This document shows, in pieces, positions 46,415-57,143 of a stretch of 64,000 bases of DNA. Every line of letters starts with the position of its first letter. The first letter of the stretch is position 1. The translations under genes were made by a program, and so were the position numbers. Under the pieces are notes generated by a model. The model made no database searches, had not been told where the DNA came from, and was given only the letters and a program-made list of their open reading frames with translations. The stretch covers positions 1 through 64,000 of the forward strand of contig NZ_JAMXQU010000007.1 in NCBI RefSeq assembly GCF_024054035.1, written 5' to 3'. The stretch is from Asaia lannensis NBRC 102526. Lineage in GTDB: Bacteria; Pseudomonadota; Alphaproteobacteria; Acetobacterales; Acetobacteraceae.

Positions 46415-47200
46415 ATGAACCAGCAAGAACGTGATCTTATTTCGCAGTTCATCGCCCGCGTTGGCGGTGCGCCGAATAACGGGTTTGGTGGCTCTCAGGC
46501 CCCGGCCAATCTGCCCCCCATCGATCCCGAGGCGGATCGATGGATCGCAGAGAATTTCCAGAAATATCCTGAAGCCCGCTACCGCGTGACGCAGATGGCT
46601 GTCGTGCAGGAAGTAGCGCTGGCCGAAGCACAGAACCGTATTCGCCAGCTTGAATTCCAGCTCCAGCAGGCTCAGGCGCAATTGCAGCAGGCGCAGCAGC
46701 AGCAACCGCAACGCCCGCAGGGTGGCGGCGGTCTGTTCGGGGGCTTGTTCGGTGGTGGCAACCGTCAGCAGCAGTCAGCACCACCGCCGGGTTGGGGTGG
46801 GCAGCCGCAGCAAGGCTATGCGCAGGGTTATGCGCCTCCGCCGCCGCAGGCCACTCTGCCGCCTGGCTATTCCACAAGCATGTTCCCGCAGCGTGGCACG
46901 GGCTTTCTGGGTTCTGCCCTGACAACAGCGACGGGCGTTGCAGGCGGTATGCTTGCCGCTAATGCTATCGAGAGCCTCTTCTCGGGTCATCATGGGGCCG
47001 ATGGCGCTGCTGGCGGTTTCGGCGGTGGCGAGACCATCATCAACAATAATTACGGCGACAACGCCGGCAACGACCCGTTTGCAGGCGGCGGTCAGGATGC
47101 CGGTCAGAATTTCGACGCCGGAAACTGGGGTGACAGTGGCGGCGGCGATGGCGGCTGGGGTGGTGATAGCGGCGGCGGATGGGGCGACGATTCCTTCTGA
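46415..47200 (+). CDS. DUF2076 domain-containing protein
   Basis: From the ATG at 46415 (GGAGAG eight bases upstream) the product is 261 residues. It starts MNQQERDLISQFIARVGG, then PIDPEADRWIAENFQKYPEARYRVTQMAVVQEVALAEAQNRIRQLE, a Gln-rich coiled coil, Gly/Pro/Tyr-rich low-complexity sequence, and a Gly/Asp/Asn-rich C-terminus with repeated GGGW/GDS units. This is the DUF2076 layout, a periplasmic ligand-binding sensor-like family by name, with no established role. No clear signal peptide. A terminator follows. Confidence 0.88.
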   Translation: MNQQERDLISQFIARVGGAPNNGFGGSQAPANLPPIDPEADRWIAENFQKYPEARYRVTQMAVVQEVALAEAQNRIRQLEFQLQQAQAQLQQAQQQQPQRPQGGGGLFGGLFGGGNRQQQSAPPPGWGGQPQQGYAQGYAPPPPQATLPPGYSTSMFPQRGTGFLGSALTTATGVAGGMLAANAIESLFSGHHGADGAAGGFGGGETIINNNYGDNAGNDPFAGGGQDAGQNFDAGNWGDSGGGDGGWGGDSGGGWGDDSF

Positions 47201-47332
47201 TTGCCTTACATCTTCTTGCTCGCTTCAGGCATGCAGGAGGCGACGGGGGACGGTTCGCTGTTTCCCGTTTGCGGGTTCGTCATACCGGCCCGACGCAGCC
47301 GACATTCTGGCGCAAACGTGAGACCATCTCGG

Positions 47333-47360
47333 AAAACCCGGCCATTGCGCCGGGTTTTTT
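47333..47360 (+). terminator. Rho-independent terminator between the DUF2076 gene and surE
   Basis: A perfect 10-bp stem AAAACCCGGC/GCCGGGTTTT (47333-47342 with 47349-47358) and T6 lies about 130 bases after the DUF2076 stop. Confidence 0.85.
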
Positions 47361-47450
47361 CGTAAGAGCGGCAGGAGGCATCTTGCCCGGTATTGCGCTC
47401 CTGCACCGGGGCGGAACGACCCTTTCCTATGATGCGGAGATCGAAACAGA

Positions 47451-48236
47451 ATGGGCACTCGGCTTTTCAGGCGTATTCTTCTGACCAATGACGATGGGTT
47501 CGATGCGCCCGGTCTTGCCACGCTTACCGATATCGCAGCCAGCTTGTCGGACGATGTATGGATCGTGGCACCCTCGCGCGATCAGAGCGGCATTTCACAT
47601 GCATTGAGCCTTCACGATCCACTGCGCATTCATCAGCACGGCCCGAAGAAATTCGCCGTCAACGGCACACCGGGAGACTGCGTGGCAATCGCCGCGCGTC
47701 AGATCCTTCGCGATGCACCACCGTCGCTTGTGCTGTCAGGAATCAATCGTGGTGCCAATCTGGGGGTGGAGACTGTATTTTCAGGCACGGTCGGCGCAGC
47801 CATGACCGCAATGCTGTTGGGGCTCCCGGCATTCGCACTCAGTCAGGCCTTCAACAAGACGGATCCGGTTCCGTGGGAGACGGCTGCCGCTCTGGCCCCC
47901 GATGTGATCAGATCGCTCGCATGTTTCGATCTGCCGCAGGCTGCCTGCCTCAACATCAATTTTCCGGCCTGTCCGATCGAAAGCGCAAAACCGCTTCGTT
48001 TCACCAGACAGGGGCGGGGGCTGCTGCGCGACATCTCTGTCGTTACGCGCGAGGATGTGCGTCATCAGCCTTATCACTGGCTGCATTTCCAGCGCGATCA
48101 CGACAATGACGTGCCGGGCACGGAAACGCATGCCATCTCCGAGAACCATGTCAGCGTGACGCCCCTGTCATTCGGCCGCACGAATGAGATGGTTCTCGAC
48201 TGGCTTGAGCAGCGCTGTGGCGAGCCCATCGAGTAA
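47451..48236 (+). CDS. surE: 5'/3'-nucleotidase SurE
   Basis: The 261-residue phosphatase begins RRILLTNDDGFDAPGL, with the metal-binding TNDDG motif, and has VAPSRDQSGISHALSL, VNGTPGDCVAI and LVLSGINRGANLGVETVFSGTVGAA. It removes phosphate from nucleoside monophosphates and short polyphosphates. The C-terminal part is slightly short but complete. The ribosome site (GGAG about 11 bases upstream) is modest. Confidence 0.96.
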   Translation: MGTRLFRRILLTNDDGFDAPGLATLTDIAASLSDDVWIVAPSRDQSGISHALSLHDPLRIHQHGPKKFAVNGTPGDCVAIAARQILRDAPPSLVLSGINRGANLGVETVFSGTVGAAMTAMLLGLPAFALSQAFNKTDPVPWETAAALAPDVIRSLACFDLPQAACLNINFPACPIESAKPLRFTRQGRGLLRDISVVTREDVRHQPYHWLHFQRDHDNDVPGTETHAISENHVSVTPLSFGRTNEMVLDWLEQRCGEPIE

Positions 48237-48456
48237 CGCGCAGGCGCAAGGACCGGAAACTCCCGTTGTTTCGTCTGTCCGGAACGGATGGGCGTGGCCG
48301 TTGCGATACCGGAGGGACAATCCGGAGAGTTCAATCCGGGGGATACGATACCGGGTGTGCGTCACTGGGTGAAAGCGCGTTCATCCGCCCAACCCGAACC
48401 GTTTCGCAACGTTGCGTCCTGTATCGCTCCGATCTTCTGACCGAACTGGATACGAC

Positions 48457-49974
48457 ATGAGCCAAGACATGCTTGACTGGACAGACACGCTCGCTCTGAG
48501 CGAACTGCCGGAAGAGGTCATTATTCCGATCACGATCGGTGACAAGCCGCTGGTTCTCTATCGCACGGGCGACGACATCCGGGCATTCGAGGGCAAATGT
48601 CCTCACAAGGGTGCACCCATGGAACAGGGCGTGGCCTGCCGTTCGCGTTATGGCGATGTGCAGCTGGTGTGTCCCTGGCACAAGGCGACCTTCTCGGCAG
48701 AGAGTGGCAGACTGATCGAGCCACCGGCGCTCGATCCGCTTAAACGCTACCCTGTCGAAGTGCATGACGGTCGTGTTCTGGTGGGCAACCATCCCATGAC
48801 CGGCATCGCACCCCAGCCCATGCGCGACTATGAGACGGTCGCGATTGTTGGGGCAGGGGCGGCAGCTGTTGCAGCAGCGGTGACACTGCGTGAGGAAGGT
48901 TATGCCGGGCGTATCATGCTTATCAGCCCGGAGGATGAAGCACCTTACGATCGCACGGCCCTGAGCAAGATGGTGCTCGGCAGCGGCAAGAAAGATGCGC
49001 CGCCGCCGCCGCTACGCCCGGCTGATTGGTACGAAACGCACCGTGTCGAGCGACTGGTCGACCGGGTGGTGAAGCTCGATCTCCAGACACGTCTGATCAC
49101 TCTGGAAAAGGGAAACCCCTTTACGCCCGATCATATCCTGCTTGCCTCCGGGTCGCGCGCGCGCAGGCTCGATATTCCGGGCGCAGAACTGGACAATGTG
49201 CGGGTTCTGCGCAGTGCCAGCGATGCCGAGGCTATCATCGCCTCGGTGGACGACAAGACGAGCGTTGTCGTGATCGGCTCCGGCTTTATCGGCATGGAGG
49301 CCGCCTCGGCCCTGCGCAAGCGCGGAGCCGGTGTCACTGTAGTCTCGCAGACGGAACTGCCTTTCCAGAAGCAGCTGGGTGATGTCATTGCCGGCGCGAT
49401 GCTCGACCTGCATGTGGGAAAGGGGGTCGCCTTCATTCCCCAGCGCAAGGCCAAGGCTATTGAAGGGGAGAAGTCGGTAACAGGCGTGACGCTCGATGAC
49501 GACAGCACGCTTACGGCCAGTCTGGTACTTGTCGGGATCGGTGCAGAGCCCGTCCTCGATTACCTGCCGGATTACGTGGTGAACAAGCAGGGCGGCCTCG
49601 ATGTCGATCCCACCATGAAGATCGCCCCCGATATCTATGCCGTGGGCGACATTGCCAGTGTCGAACATAACGGACATCGTTATCGCATCGAGCATTGGCG
49701 TACGGCGCAGTGCCAGGCCCGTATTGCCGCGCGCACCATGCTTGGTCTGCCGGGTGGAGAACTCCCGACGCCCTGGTTCTGGACACAGCAATATGACCGC
49801 AAGATCGAATATCTCGGCTGGCCCCAGGCTTTCGATCGTGTCGAGATCGAGGGCGATGCCGGGAATTTCGATTTCACGGCCAATTACCTCAAGGGCGATA
49901 AAATCGTGGGTATAGCCACGGCAGGACGGCCAAAAGAGATGGGCGAAGCAGTCGTTACCTTTGAGGATGCTTGA
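48457..49974 (+). CDS. Rieske-domain FAD-dependent oxidoreductase (AIFM3-like ferredoxin reductase)
   Basis: The 505-residue protein has an N-terminal Rieske domain with both cluster ligands, CPHKG (Cys-x-His) and CPWHK (Cys-x-x-His), at about residues 48-75. A pyridine nucleotide-disulfide oxidoreductase module follows: [15 protein letters not shown] for [20 protein letters not shown] for NAD(P), and [10 protein letters not shown]-terminal reductase domain follows. This is the AIFM3/ferredoxin reductase-like fusion, moving electrons from NAD(P)H to an unknown acceptor. ATG 48457 is chosen; an in-frame extension to 48412 adds nothing conserved. Its end overlaps an aspS upstream frame, but aspS itself starts 86 bases later. 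Confidence 0.92.
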   Translation: MSQDMLDWTDTLALSELPEEVIIPITIGDKPLVLYRTGDDIRAFEGKCPHKGAPMEQGVACRSRYGDVQLVCPWHKATFSAESGRLIEPPALDPLKRYPVEVHDGRVLVGNHPMTGIAPQPMRDYETVAIVGAGAAAVAAAVTLREEGYAGRIMLISPEDEAPYDRTALSKMVLGSGKKDAPPPPLRPADWYETHRVERLVDRVVKLDLQTRLITLEKGNPFTPDHILLASGSRARRLDIPGAELDNVRVLRSASDAEAIIASVDDKTSVVVIGSGFIGMEAASALRKRGAGVTVVSQTELPFQKQLGDVIAGAMLDLHVGKGVAFIPQRKAKAIEGEKSVTGVTLDDDSTLTASLVLVGIGAEPVLDYLPDYVVNKQGGLDVDPTMKIAPDIYAVGDIASVEHNGHRYRIEHWRTAQCQARIAARTMLGLPGGELPTPWFWTQQYDRKIEYLGWPQAFDRVEIEGDAGNFDFTANYLKGDKIVGIATAGRPKEMGEAVVTFEDA

Positions 49975-50060
49975 CAGAGCGGGGGTGGAGCGGCTTCCTG
50001 CGCTTCATTCGCGGGGGGAACACCCCCGCACCCCCGTGGTTACGAATCAGGAAGACGCCC

Positions 50061-51890
50061 ATGCACCTTTATCGCACGCATAGCTGTAGCGCCCTGCGCG
50101 AAAGCGACGCCGGCCAGACTGTCCGTCTGTCAGGCTGGGTTCACAGCAAGCGCGATCACGGTGGTCTTCTGTTTATCGATCTGCGCGATCAGACCGGCAT
50201 GACCCAGATCGTCATCCCCTCGGGCACAGAGCTGCTGGAGACGGTCGAGCGTCTGCGCGTCGAGAGCGTGATTACGGTCACGGGCAGAGTTGTGGCGCGT
50301 GAGGAAGGCCAGCGTAACCCGCATCTGCCTACCGGTGCCATCGAGGTGCGGGCGCGCGAAATCGACGTGCGGTCCCATGCAGCCGTTCTGCCTTTCCAGG
50401 TGGCAGGAACGGAGAACTACCCCGAGGATCTGCGCCTCAAATACCGCTACCTCGATCTGCGTCGCGAAAAAATGGCGGCCAATATCCGCCTGCGTTCTGC
50501 GGTCATCGCCTCCATGCGTTCGCGTATGATCGGTCATGGCTTCACCGAGTTCCAGACGCCTATCCTCACGGCATCCTCGCCTGAAGGCGCGCGCGATTTT
50601 CTCGTGCCTGCACGTCTTCATCCCGGCAAGTTCTACGCGCTGCCCCAGGCACCGCAGCAGTTCAAGCAGCTGGCCATGGTGGCAGGTTTCGACCGCTACT
50701 TCCAGATTGCCCCCTGCTTCCGCGATGAGGCTTCACGCGCCGATCGTAGCCCCGGCGAGTTCTACCAGCTCGATTTCGAAATGGCCTTCGCGACACAGGA
50801 AGATGTTTTCGCTGTGCTCGAAGACGTGCTGAGCGGCCTGTTTGCCGAGTTCGGCAAGGGCCGCAAGGTCGACACGGCGCCTTTCCGTCGCATCCCCTAT
50901 GATGAGGCGATGCGTCTTTACGGCTCCGACAAGCCCGATCTGCGCAACCCGCTGCTGATCAGCACGGTGACAGAAGCCTTTGCCGATTCCGGTTTTGGTC
51001 TGTTTGCCCGCATTGCGGCCAATGGCGGCGAAGTGCGCGCCATTCCGGCACCCGGTGCCGGTACGCGTCCGCGTGGTTTCTTCGACAAGCTCAACAGCTG
51101 GGCACGTGACGCCGGAGCTGGCGGTCTGGGTTACATCATCTTCGAGGAAGACGGTGGCAAGGGCCCGATTGCCAAGAACCTCGAAGCCGATCGCGTTGAG
51201 GCGATCCGTGAGGCTTGCGGCCTGAAGGCAGGCGATGCCGTGTTCTTTGCGGCGGGTGAGGGCGATGCCGTAGCCAAGTTCTCCGGTCAGGTGCGTACGC
51301 GCATTGCTCAGGAACTCGACCTGATCGAGCAGGATGCTTTCCGCTTCTGCTGGATCGTCGATTTCCCGATGTTCGAGCGCAATGAGGAAACGGGGCAGAT
51401 CGACTTCTCGCATAATCCGTTCTCGATGCCTCAGGGCGGGCTCGAAGCACTGAACTCGCAGGATCCGCTGACCATCAAGGCTTATCAGTACGATATTGTC
51501 TGTAACGGTATCGAGCTGTCCTCCGGTGCCATTCGTAACCACCTGCCGGAAGTCATGATCCGTGCTTTCGAGATCGCCGGTTATGGTGAAGACGTGGTCG
51601 AAGCGCGTTTCGGTGGCATGCTGAACGCTTTCCGCTATGGCGCCCCGCCGCATGGCGGTTCGGCACCGGGTGTGGACCGCATCGTCATGCTGCTGGCCGA
51701 TGAGCCGAATATCCGTGAGGTCATTCTCTTCCCGCTCAACCAGAGCGGCGAGGATCTGATGATGGAAGCACCGGCTCCGGTCGAGCCGGCCCGTCTGAAA
51801 GAACTCTCGCTGGCCATTCTGCCGCCCAAGCCGAAAGCAGCAGTCGTCAAGGATGGCGCACAGCAGGATGAAGCCCAGAAGAACGGCTGA
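50061..51890 (+). CDS. aspS: Aspartate--tRNA ligase
   Basis: The 609-residue class II synthetase starts [43 protein letters not shown] (anticodon-binding OB fold). Motif 2 is [22 protein letters not shown] and motif 3 is [14 protein letters not shown]; the large bacterial GAD insert is present between them. AGGAAG seven bases before 50061 fixes the start; a longer frame begins inside the Rieske gene. Whether it is discriminating or also charges tRNA-Asn cannot be told here. Confidence 0.97.
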   Translation: MHLYRTHSCSALRESDAGQTVRLSGWVHSKRDHGGLLFIDLRDQTGMTQIVIPSGTELLETVERLRVESVITVTGRVVAREEGQRNPHLPTGAIEVRAREIDVRSHAAVLPFQVAGTENYPEDLRLKYRYLDLRREKMAANIRLRSAVIASMRSRMIGHGFTEFQTPILTASSPEGARDFLVPARLHPGKFYALPQAPQQFKQLAMVAGFDRYFQIAPCFRDEASRADRSPGEFYQLDFEMAFATQEDVFAVLEDVLSGLFAEFGKGRKVDTAPFRRIPYDEAMRLYGSDKPDLRNPLLISTVTEAFADSGFGLFARIAANGGEVRAIPAPGAGTRPRGFFDKLNSWARDAGAGGLGYIIFEEDGGKGPIAKNLEADRVEAIREACGLKAGDAVFFAAGEGDAVAKFSGQVRTRIAQELDLIEQDAFRFCWIVDFPMFERNEETGQIDFSHNPFSMPQGGLEALNSQDPLTIKAYQYDIVCNGIELSSGAIRNHLPEVMIRAFEIAGYGEDVVEARFGGMLNAFRYGAPPHGGSAPGVDRIVMLLADEPNIREVILFPLNQSGEDLMMEAPAPVEPARLKELSLAILPPKPKAAVVKDGAQQDEAQKNG

Positions 51891-51990
51891 GAAAACGACG
51901 ATACCCGCAAGAGCTGATACCGGAGGAGCGGGGCGCGTGAAGCGGATAACCGGTACGCGTCTCGTGACGCAGGGCGTCAAGGCGGGTTCT

Positions 51991-52830
51991 ATGACGCAGA
52001 GCGTCCGGGCAGTGGGTCTTGCGACTCTGTGTCTGATGGCGTCTCCTGCCCGAGCGGAGCACCGGTCCATTCCGGTGCCAGCGCTGCTGTCGCACAAGGT
52101 CAGCTATACGCTGGGTCTTGCGCGTCTCAAGGCAGGATCCTTGGCGGCAGCCAGTGGGCACGCGACCTATCAGCTGCGCGACCTGTGCGATGTCTGGTCG
52201 GTCAGTCAGAAGCTGGAGGTGCAGATTACGAGCGGCGACGGCAGCACCTCACTTGTCAGCTATCAATCCGCCACGCTGGAAAACAAGAAGGGGCACTCTT
52301 TCCTGTTTCGCACCGTTCAGACACAGGACGGCGAAACGACGAGCGAAACGGCGGGCGAGGCCAGACGACGGCGCGACGGGCGTGTGATCGTTCATTTCAC
52401 CAAACCCGAGCCCGCGACCCTGACGCTACCCGCGCGGGTGATTTTTCCGATGCAGTTTACCGGCGTGCTGCTCGATGCGGCCCATAGAGGGCTGCTTCAT
52501 ATGCAGAGCGATATTTTCGACGGAGCCTCAACAGACGGGGCAACGCCGAACTACGCCACACTGGGCACCTTGCGTGCCGCAAAGCCGGACATGGACAGCG
52601 CTTCTCTTCCCAGTGCCGTCTTTCAGGGACAAAGCGCCGTGCCGGTAACCGTAGCAAGCTTCGGTGGGGGAGAGACATCTCTCTTGCCTGATTCGACCTA
52701 TAGCGATCGCCTCTGGACCAACGGCGTCGAAGACAGGCTTCTGATCGATTTCGGCGATTATGTTCTGTCGGGTCAGATCGAGACCCTGACTCCTGTTGCG
52801 CCGGCGCATTGCGCCTCGGTCTCGCGGTAG
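51991..52830 (+). CDS. EipB-like periplasmic envelope protein (DUF1849)
   Basis: The 279-residue product has a signal peptide ending SPARA-EH. The mature part (VSYTLGLARLKAGSLAAASGHATYQLRDLCDVWSVSQKLEVQI, then FTKPEPATLTLPARVIFPMQFTGVLLDAAHRG) matches EipB/DUF1849, a beta-spiral periplasmic protein needed for envelope integrity in Brucella. A Cys in DLCDVW and one near the C-terminus (PAHCAS) fit the family's conserved disulfide. AAGGCGGG before ATG 51991 supports the start. It is convergent with xth. Confidence 0.85.
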   Translation: MTQSVRAVGLATLCLMASPARAEHRSIPVPALLSHKVSYTLGLARLKAGSLAAASGHATYQLRDLCDVWSVSQKLEVQITSGDGSTSLVSYQSATLENKKGHSFLFRTVQTQDGETTSETAGEARRRRDGRVIVHFTKPEPATLTLPARVIFPMQFTGVLLDAAHRGLLHMQSDIFDGASTDGATPNYATLGTLRAAKPDMDSASLPSAVFQGQSAVPVTVASFGGGETSLLPDSTYSDRLWTNGVEDRLLIDFGDYVLSGQIETLTPVAPAHCASVSR

Positions 52831-52895
52831 TTTTCCGGCGTCTGCTGCGACCCGTGGTAGCGCGTGCTCTCAGTGTCGGCGCAGGACCGGGCGAA

Positions 52896-52912
52896 GGGGG
52901 CGGGCAGCCCCC
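52896..52912. terminator. GC-rich hairpin between convergent eipB-like gene and xth
   Basis: GGGGGC-GGGCA-GCCCCC forms a strong stem between the two convergent genes. No T run follows in either direction, so termination is only a possibility. Confidence 0.35.
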
Positions 52913-52934
52913 CACCTGTTGGCCTTGTGTCGGG

Positions 52935-53702
52935 TCAGGCCAGCGTGACGATCAACGGGATGTGGTCCGAGGGCTGGTCTTTGGCGCGTTCATCCCGGTC
53001 GGGGGTTACCGAGATCAGACGCTCAGCCAGTCTGGGCGAGAGCAGGGCGTGGTCGATACGCAGACCGGCATTACGCTGAAACGCGGCATTCTGATAATCG
53101 AAAAAAGTATAGTCGCGCCCTGAAGGTCTGAGCGCCCGAAGTGCATCCGTCAGCCCGAGCCAGAGCAGACGACGCCAGCCCGCGCGACTTTCCGGGCGGA
53201 GCAGGGCATCGCCCGGACTCAGCGCGCCGGGAGCGAAATCCTCGTCGGTCGGGCAGACATTGAAATCGCCCGTGAACACAAAATCGGCTTCCTCGTCACG
53301 CAGGGTTTTTGCACGCTCCGCCAGAGCGGCAAAGAAATCGAGCTTGATGGCGTAGCCTTCCGGCCCGCCGGAATTGCCGTTGGGCAGATAGAGATTGCCA
53401 ATGGTCATGCCCGCCATGCGGATCTCGACATAGCGCGCGGCTTCATGGGCGAAACCGGGCAGGCGCTCATGAACCACCTCGACAGGCGTGCGTGCCAGCA
53501 TGGCAACGCCGTTATAGCCTTTCTGCCCCACCACGACGGGATGATATCCGGCCTCGGCAAAGCTCGCCGGAAAGAGATGCGTTTCGCATTTCAGTTCCTG
53601 AAGGCAGAGCAGATCGGGTTTGACGCGGTCGAGCCAGTCGAGCACGTGCTTCTCGCGCTGACGTATGGAATTGACGTTCCAGCTTGCGAAAGTGAAGCTC
53701 AT
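52935..53702 (-). CDS. xth: Exodeoxyribonuclease III
   Basis: The 255-residue enzyme has the AP endonuclease family motifs: FASWNVNSIRQR with the metal-site Asn, LCLQELKCE with the metal-ligand Glu, GYNGVAMLAR, GDFNVCPTDEDF and the final SDHIPL with the catalytic His. It repairs abasic sites and trims 3' ends. It overlaps erpA by four bases (ATGA), so the two are translationally coupled. Confidence 0.96.
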   Translation of the reverse strand: MSFTFASWNVNSIRQREKHVLDWLDRVKPDLLCLQELKCETHLFPASFAEAGYHPVVVGQKGYNGVAMLARTPVEVVHERLPGFAHEAARYVEIRMAGMTIGNLYLPNGNSGGPEGYAIKLDFFAALAERAKTLRDEEADFVFTGDFNVCPTDEDFAPGALSPGDALLRPESRAGWRRLLWLGLTDALRALRPSGRDYTFFDYQNAAFQRNAGLRIDHALLSPRLAERLISVTPDRDERAKDQPSDHIPLIVTLA

Positions 53703-54070
53703 GCGAGGGAAAAGCTTGTACCGCAGCCGCAGGATGAGGCGGCATTGGGATTGGCGACCGTGAAATGCGCCCCCATCAGCTTGTCCACGAATTGCAGCTG
53801 CGCGCCTTCGAGCAGGTCGAGACTGACAGGATCGACCAGAACCGTCGCGCCGTCCTGTTCGATGACGATATCGTCGTCAGCCCGGTCTGTATCGAGCTTG
53901 AACTGATACTGAAAGCCATTACAGCCCCCTGCCAGCACAGCCACGCGCAGGGCCAGCCCGTCAGGCTCCTCCTGCTGCGAGATGATCTCGACAATCCGGG
54001 CGGCGGCACCGGGCGAGACCGAAAAACGACCCGCGAGGGGCGCATCGGAAGGGGGCGTGGTCTGGCTCAT
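53699..54070 (-). CDS. erpA: Iron-sulfur cluster insertion protein ErpA
   Basis: The 123-residue A-type carrier has the three conserved Cys: AGGCNGFQYQF and SSCGCGTSF. The core VSPGAAARIVEIIS and VLVDPVSLDLLEGAQLQFVD match ErpA/IscA. It delivers Fe-S clusters to target proteins. The pairing with xth and the divergent dGTPase gene is typical of alphaproteobacteria. Confidence 0.93.
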   Translation of the reverse strand: MSQTTPPSDAPLAGRFSVSPGAAARIVEIISQQEEPDGLALRVAVLAGGCNGFQYQFKLDTDRADDDIVIEQDGATVLVDPVSLDLLEGAQLQFVDKLMGAHFTVANPNAASSCGCGTSFSLA

Positions 54071-54128
54071 GTTTTCCCATATAATGCGCTACGCCACGCT
54101 CTTAAAGCGTGCATTGTGGAGAGTGTGG

Positions 54129-55298
54129 ATGATCAGTCAGGATGTCGCCCCTTATGCCGTGCGTCGCGAAACCGCGCGTGGCCGCCTCCACCCGGAGGAG
54201 GATGCACCGACACGCTCGCCCTGGCAGCGCGACCGGGATCGCGTCATCCACTCGGCAGGGTTTCGCACGCTGCAGTACAAGACGCAGGTCTTCATCAATC
54301 ATGAGGGCGATTTCTTTCGCACGCGCCTGACGCATTCTCTGGAAGTGGCACAGATTGCGCGGTCCATTGCCCGTCAGCTGAGACTGGACGAGGATCTGAC
54401 GGAGGCGCTCGCTCTGGCGCATGATCTGGGCCATACGCCCTTCGGCCATGCGGGTGAGGATGCGCTGAAAGCCTGCATGCAGGATTATGGCGGGTTCGAT
54501 CACAATACCCAGTCCCTGCGTCTCGTGACGCTGCTCGAAGGACGCTATCACAATTTCGACGGCCTTAACCTGACGTGGGAGACGCTCGAAGGGCTGGCCA
54601 AGCATAATGGTCCGGTCAGGCGGCCCACGCCGTATCTGCTCGAATACGATGCCCAGCATCATCTGGAGTATGAAACCTATGCCTCGGCTGAGGCACAGGT
54701 GGCGGCGCTGGCCGACGATATTGCCTATCACGGTCACGATCTGGATGACGGCCTGCGCGCCGGATTGCTGAGCTTTGACGATATTGCCGCTCTGCCTGTC
54801 GTCGGACCGGCGCTCGAGCGCGCCATGATTGGAGCGAAGGCGAGCGAACGCTACGATCGTGAGCGACGCATCAGGCATGAGACGATCCGTCAGGTCATCA
54901 ATGTGCTCGTAACCGATCTGACTGTGCAGACACGGGCCAATATCGAGGCGCTCAAGCCGGAATCGTCCGACGACATCCGTCAGGCCCCGGGGCCGGTCGT
55001 GGCATTCAGCGAGCAGGTGGCACTGGAGAACAAGGAAATACGCAAATTCCTGTATGCGCGCATGTATCGTCACTGGAAGGTGAAGCGCATGACACGCAAG
55101 GCACGCTTGGCGCTGACCTCTATTTTCGAGATATTGGCCGAAGATCCGAGCCTGCTGCCCGATGGCTGGCGTGAAAAGGCAAAGCAGGGCGATGAGAACG
55201 GGCGCAGACGCGTTGTGGCCGATTACATTGCAGGAATGACCGACCGATTTGCGATGGATGAACATCGACGGTTGACGGAACTCTCCATGCTGGGTTGA
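54129..55298 (+). CDS. dgt: Deoxyguanosinetriphosphate triphosphohydrolase-like protein
   Basis: The 389-residue HD-domain enzyme shows RSPWQRDRDRVIHSAGFRTLQYKTQVF, then RTRLTHSLEVAQIARSIAR and the HD pair in LAHDLGHTPFGHAGEDAL, with ALADDIAYHGHDLDDGL supplying the last metal ligand. It cleaves dNTPs to nucleoside and triphosphate. GGAGAG five bases before ATG 54129 sets the start; the frame runs open upstream into erpA antisense. argS follows 39 bases later. Confidence 0.95.
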   Translation: MISQDVAPYAVRRETARGRLHPEEDAPTRSPWQRDRDRVIHSAGFRTLQYKTQVFINHEGDFFRTRLTHSLEVAQIARSIARQLRLDEDLTEALALAHDLGHTPFGHAGEDALKACMQDYGGFDHNTQSLRLVTLLEGRYHNFDGLNLTWETLEGLAKHNGPVRRPTPYLLEYDAQHHLEYETYASAEAQVAALADDIAYHGHDLDDGLRAGLLSFDDIAALPVVGPALERAMIGAKASERYDRERRIRHETIRQVINVLVTDLTVQTRANIEALKPESSDDIRQAPGPVVAFSEQVALENKEIRKFLYARMYRHWKVKRMTRKARLALTSIFEILAEDPSLLPDGWREKAKQGDENGRRRVVADYIAGMTDRFAMDEHRRLTELSMLG

Positions 55299-55337
55299 TA
55301 CAGGCAGCAAGAAACACGTCAGGAACCAAGGCCCTTC

Positions 55338-57143
55338 ATGTCCGATACATCAATGCCCACCACAGACTGCCTTTTTGCCCGCACACAGGCGCAGGTGCGT
55401 GAGGCATTGCGCTCGGTCGTGGCCGATCTGCCTGACGAGATTGCGGCTCGCGTCGAGGTCACGCCGGCGCGCGATCCTTCGCATGGGGACATGGCGACGA
55501 ATGCCGCGCTTCTGGCATCTAAATTCGCCCGTCGTCGCCCCGCCGATATTGCCGCCGATCTCGTTCCCCTGCTTGCGGCGCTGCCCGGCGTGGCCAAAGC
55601 TGAATCGGCAGGGCCGGGTTTCGTCAATCTCACCCTCAGCCCCGACGTGCTGCAATCCGTCGCGCGCAGTGTGATCGAGGCCGGACCCCGATTTGGTGAA
55701 TCGCGTCTGGGTGCGGGCAAGCGCGTGAACGTGGAATATGTTTCGGCCAATCCGACAGGGCCGATGCATGTCGGTCACTGTCGCGGTGCGGTCGTAGGCG
55801 ATGCTCTGGCCAACCTGCTGGCCAAAACCGGCTATGACGTCACCAAAGAATACTACATCAACGATGCCGGTGCGCAGGTCATTGCGCTCACCTGGGCTGC
55901 GTACTGGCGCTATCTTCAGGCAATCGGCACCGAGGTCGATACAGAGGCGTTTGCGGCCCTGACTCCCACAGGTCTGCAATATCAGGGCGATTACCTTATT
56001 CCCATCGGTGAGGCGCTTGCCGCAGAGCATGGAAAGGCGCTGGCCAACGAGGCGGGGCAGGCAGCCGATCCGACGGTCTGGTTCGATATCGTACGTGCCG
56101 CGACGCTCAAGGCAATGATGCAGGAGATCCGTACCGATCTCGCCGCTCTGGGTATTCATCACGAAGTGTTTTCGTCGGAAGCCGAAACGCTTGCCAGTGG
56201 GCGTGTGGATGAAGCGATCAACGCGCTCGATGCCAAGGGCCTGCTTTACGAAGGCGTTCTTGAGCCCCCCAAGGGCAAGACGCCCGAAGACTGGGAGCCG
56301 CGCCCTCAGACCCTGTTCCGCTCGACACAATTCGGTGACGATGTGGATCGTGCGCTGCGCAAATCCGATGGCAGCAACACCTATTTCGCCAATGATATCG
56401 GTTATCACGCCAAAAAGGCCGAAGCAGCCGACGTGCTGATCGACGTACTGGGCGCCGATCATGGCGGCTATGTCTCGCGTATGCGAGCGGCTGTCAGCGC
56501 GCTGACCGATGGCAAGACCGAGTTCGAGGTCGTGATGTGCCAGATCGTGCGCATCATGAAGAGCGGCGAGCCCGTGCGCATGTCCAAACGCGCCGGAACT
56601 TTCGTGACCCTGCGCGACCTGCTGGACGAGGTCGGGCGCGATGCTGTGCGCTTTACCATGCTGACCCGCAAGGCCGATGCGCAGATGGATTTCGATCTCG
56701 ATGCGGTCGTGGCCCAGACGCGCGATAACCCGGTCTTCTATGTGCAGTATGCGCATGCACGCTGCCGTTCTGTCATGCGCAGTGCCGAGACCATGTTCGG
56801 CACGGATATCACCAGCGATGCCTCGCTGCTCGGAGCCGATCTGTCTCGCCTTGGCTCGGATGTCGAGCTTGCCGTGCTGCGTCGTCTTTCCACCTTCCCG
56901 CGTGTGGTCGAAGGCGCTGCCCAGACGCGCGAGCCGCATCGCATTGCCTATTATTGCGGTGAACTCGCTGCAGATTTCCACGCCTTGTGGAACAAGGGCC
57001 GTGAGGATACGACGCTGCGTTTCCTGCACGAGCAGGACCGCCCGGCGAGTCTGGCCAAGCTCGCGCTTGTGGCGTCGGTCGCCAGCGTGCTGCGCTGCGG
57101 TCTGGCTATTCTCGGTGTCGAGCCGGTTGAGGAGATGCGATGA
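55338..57143 (+). CDS. argS: Arginine--tRNA ligase
   Basis: The 601-residue class I synthetase has the N-terminal Add-1 domain, the HIGH-type motif HVGH in NPTGPMHVGHCRGAVVGDAL, the KMSKS variant RMSKRAGT, and the DALR anticodon domain ending in ILGVEPVEEMR. It overlaps the SPOR gene by four bases (ATGA) and heads a long operon through serS. Confidence 0.97.
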   Translation: MSDTSMPTTDCLFARTQAQVREALRSVVADLPDEIAARVEVTPARDPSHGDMATNAALLASKFARRRPADIAADLVPLLAALPGVAKAESAGPGFVNLTLSPDVLQSVARSVIEAGPRFGESRLGAGKRVNVEYVSANPTGPMHVGHCRGAVVGDALANLLAKTGYDVTKEYYINDAGAQVIALTWAAYWRYLQAIGTEVDTEAFAALTPTGLQYQGDYLIPIGEALAAEHGKALANEAGQAADPTVWFDIVRAATLKAMMQEIRTDLAALGIHHEVFSSEAETLASGRVDEAINALDAKGLLYEGVLEPPKGKTPEDWEPRPQTLFRSTQFGDDVDRALRKSDGSNTYFANDIGYHAKKAEAADVLIDVLGADHGGYVSRMRAAVSALTDGKTEFEVVMCQIVRIMKSGEPVRMSKRAGTFVTLRDLLDEVGRDAVRFTMLTRKADAQMDFDLDAVVAQTRDNPVFYVQYAHARCRSVMRSAETMFGTDITSDASLLGADLSRLGSDVELAVLRRLSTFPRVVEGAAQTREPHRIAYYCGELAADFHALWNKGREDTTLRFLHEQDRPASLAKLALVASVASVLRCGLAILGVEPVEEMR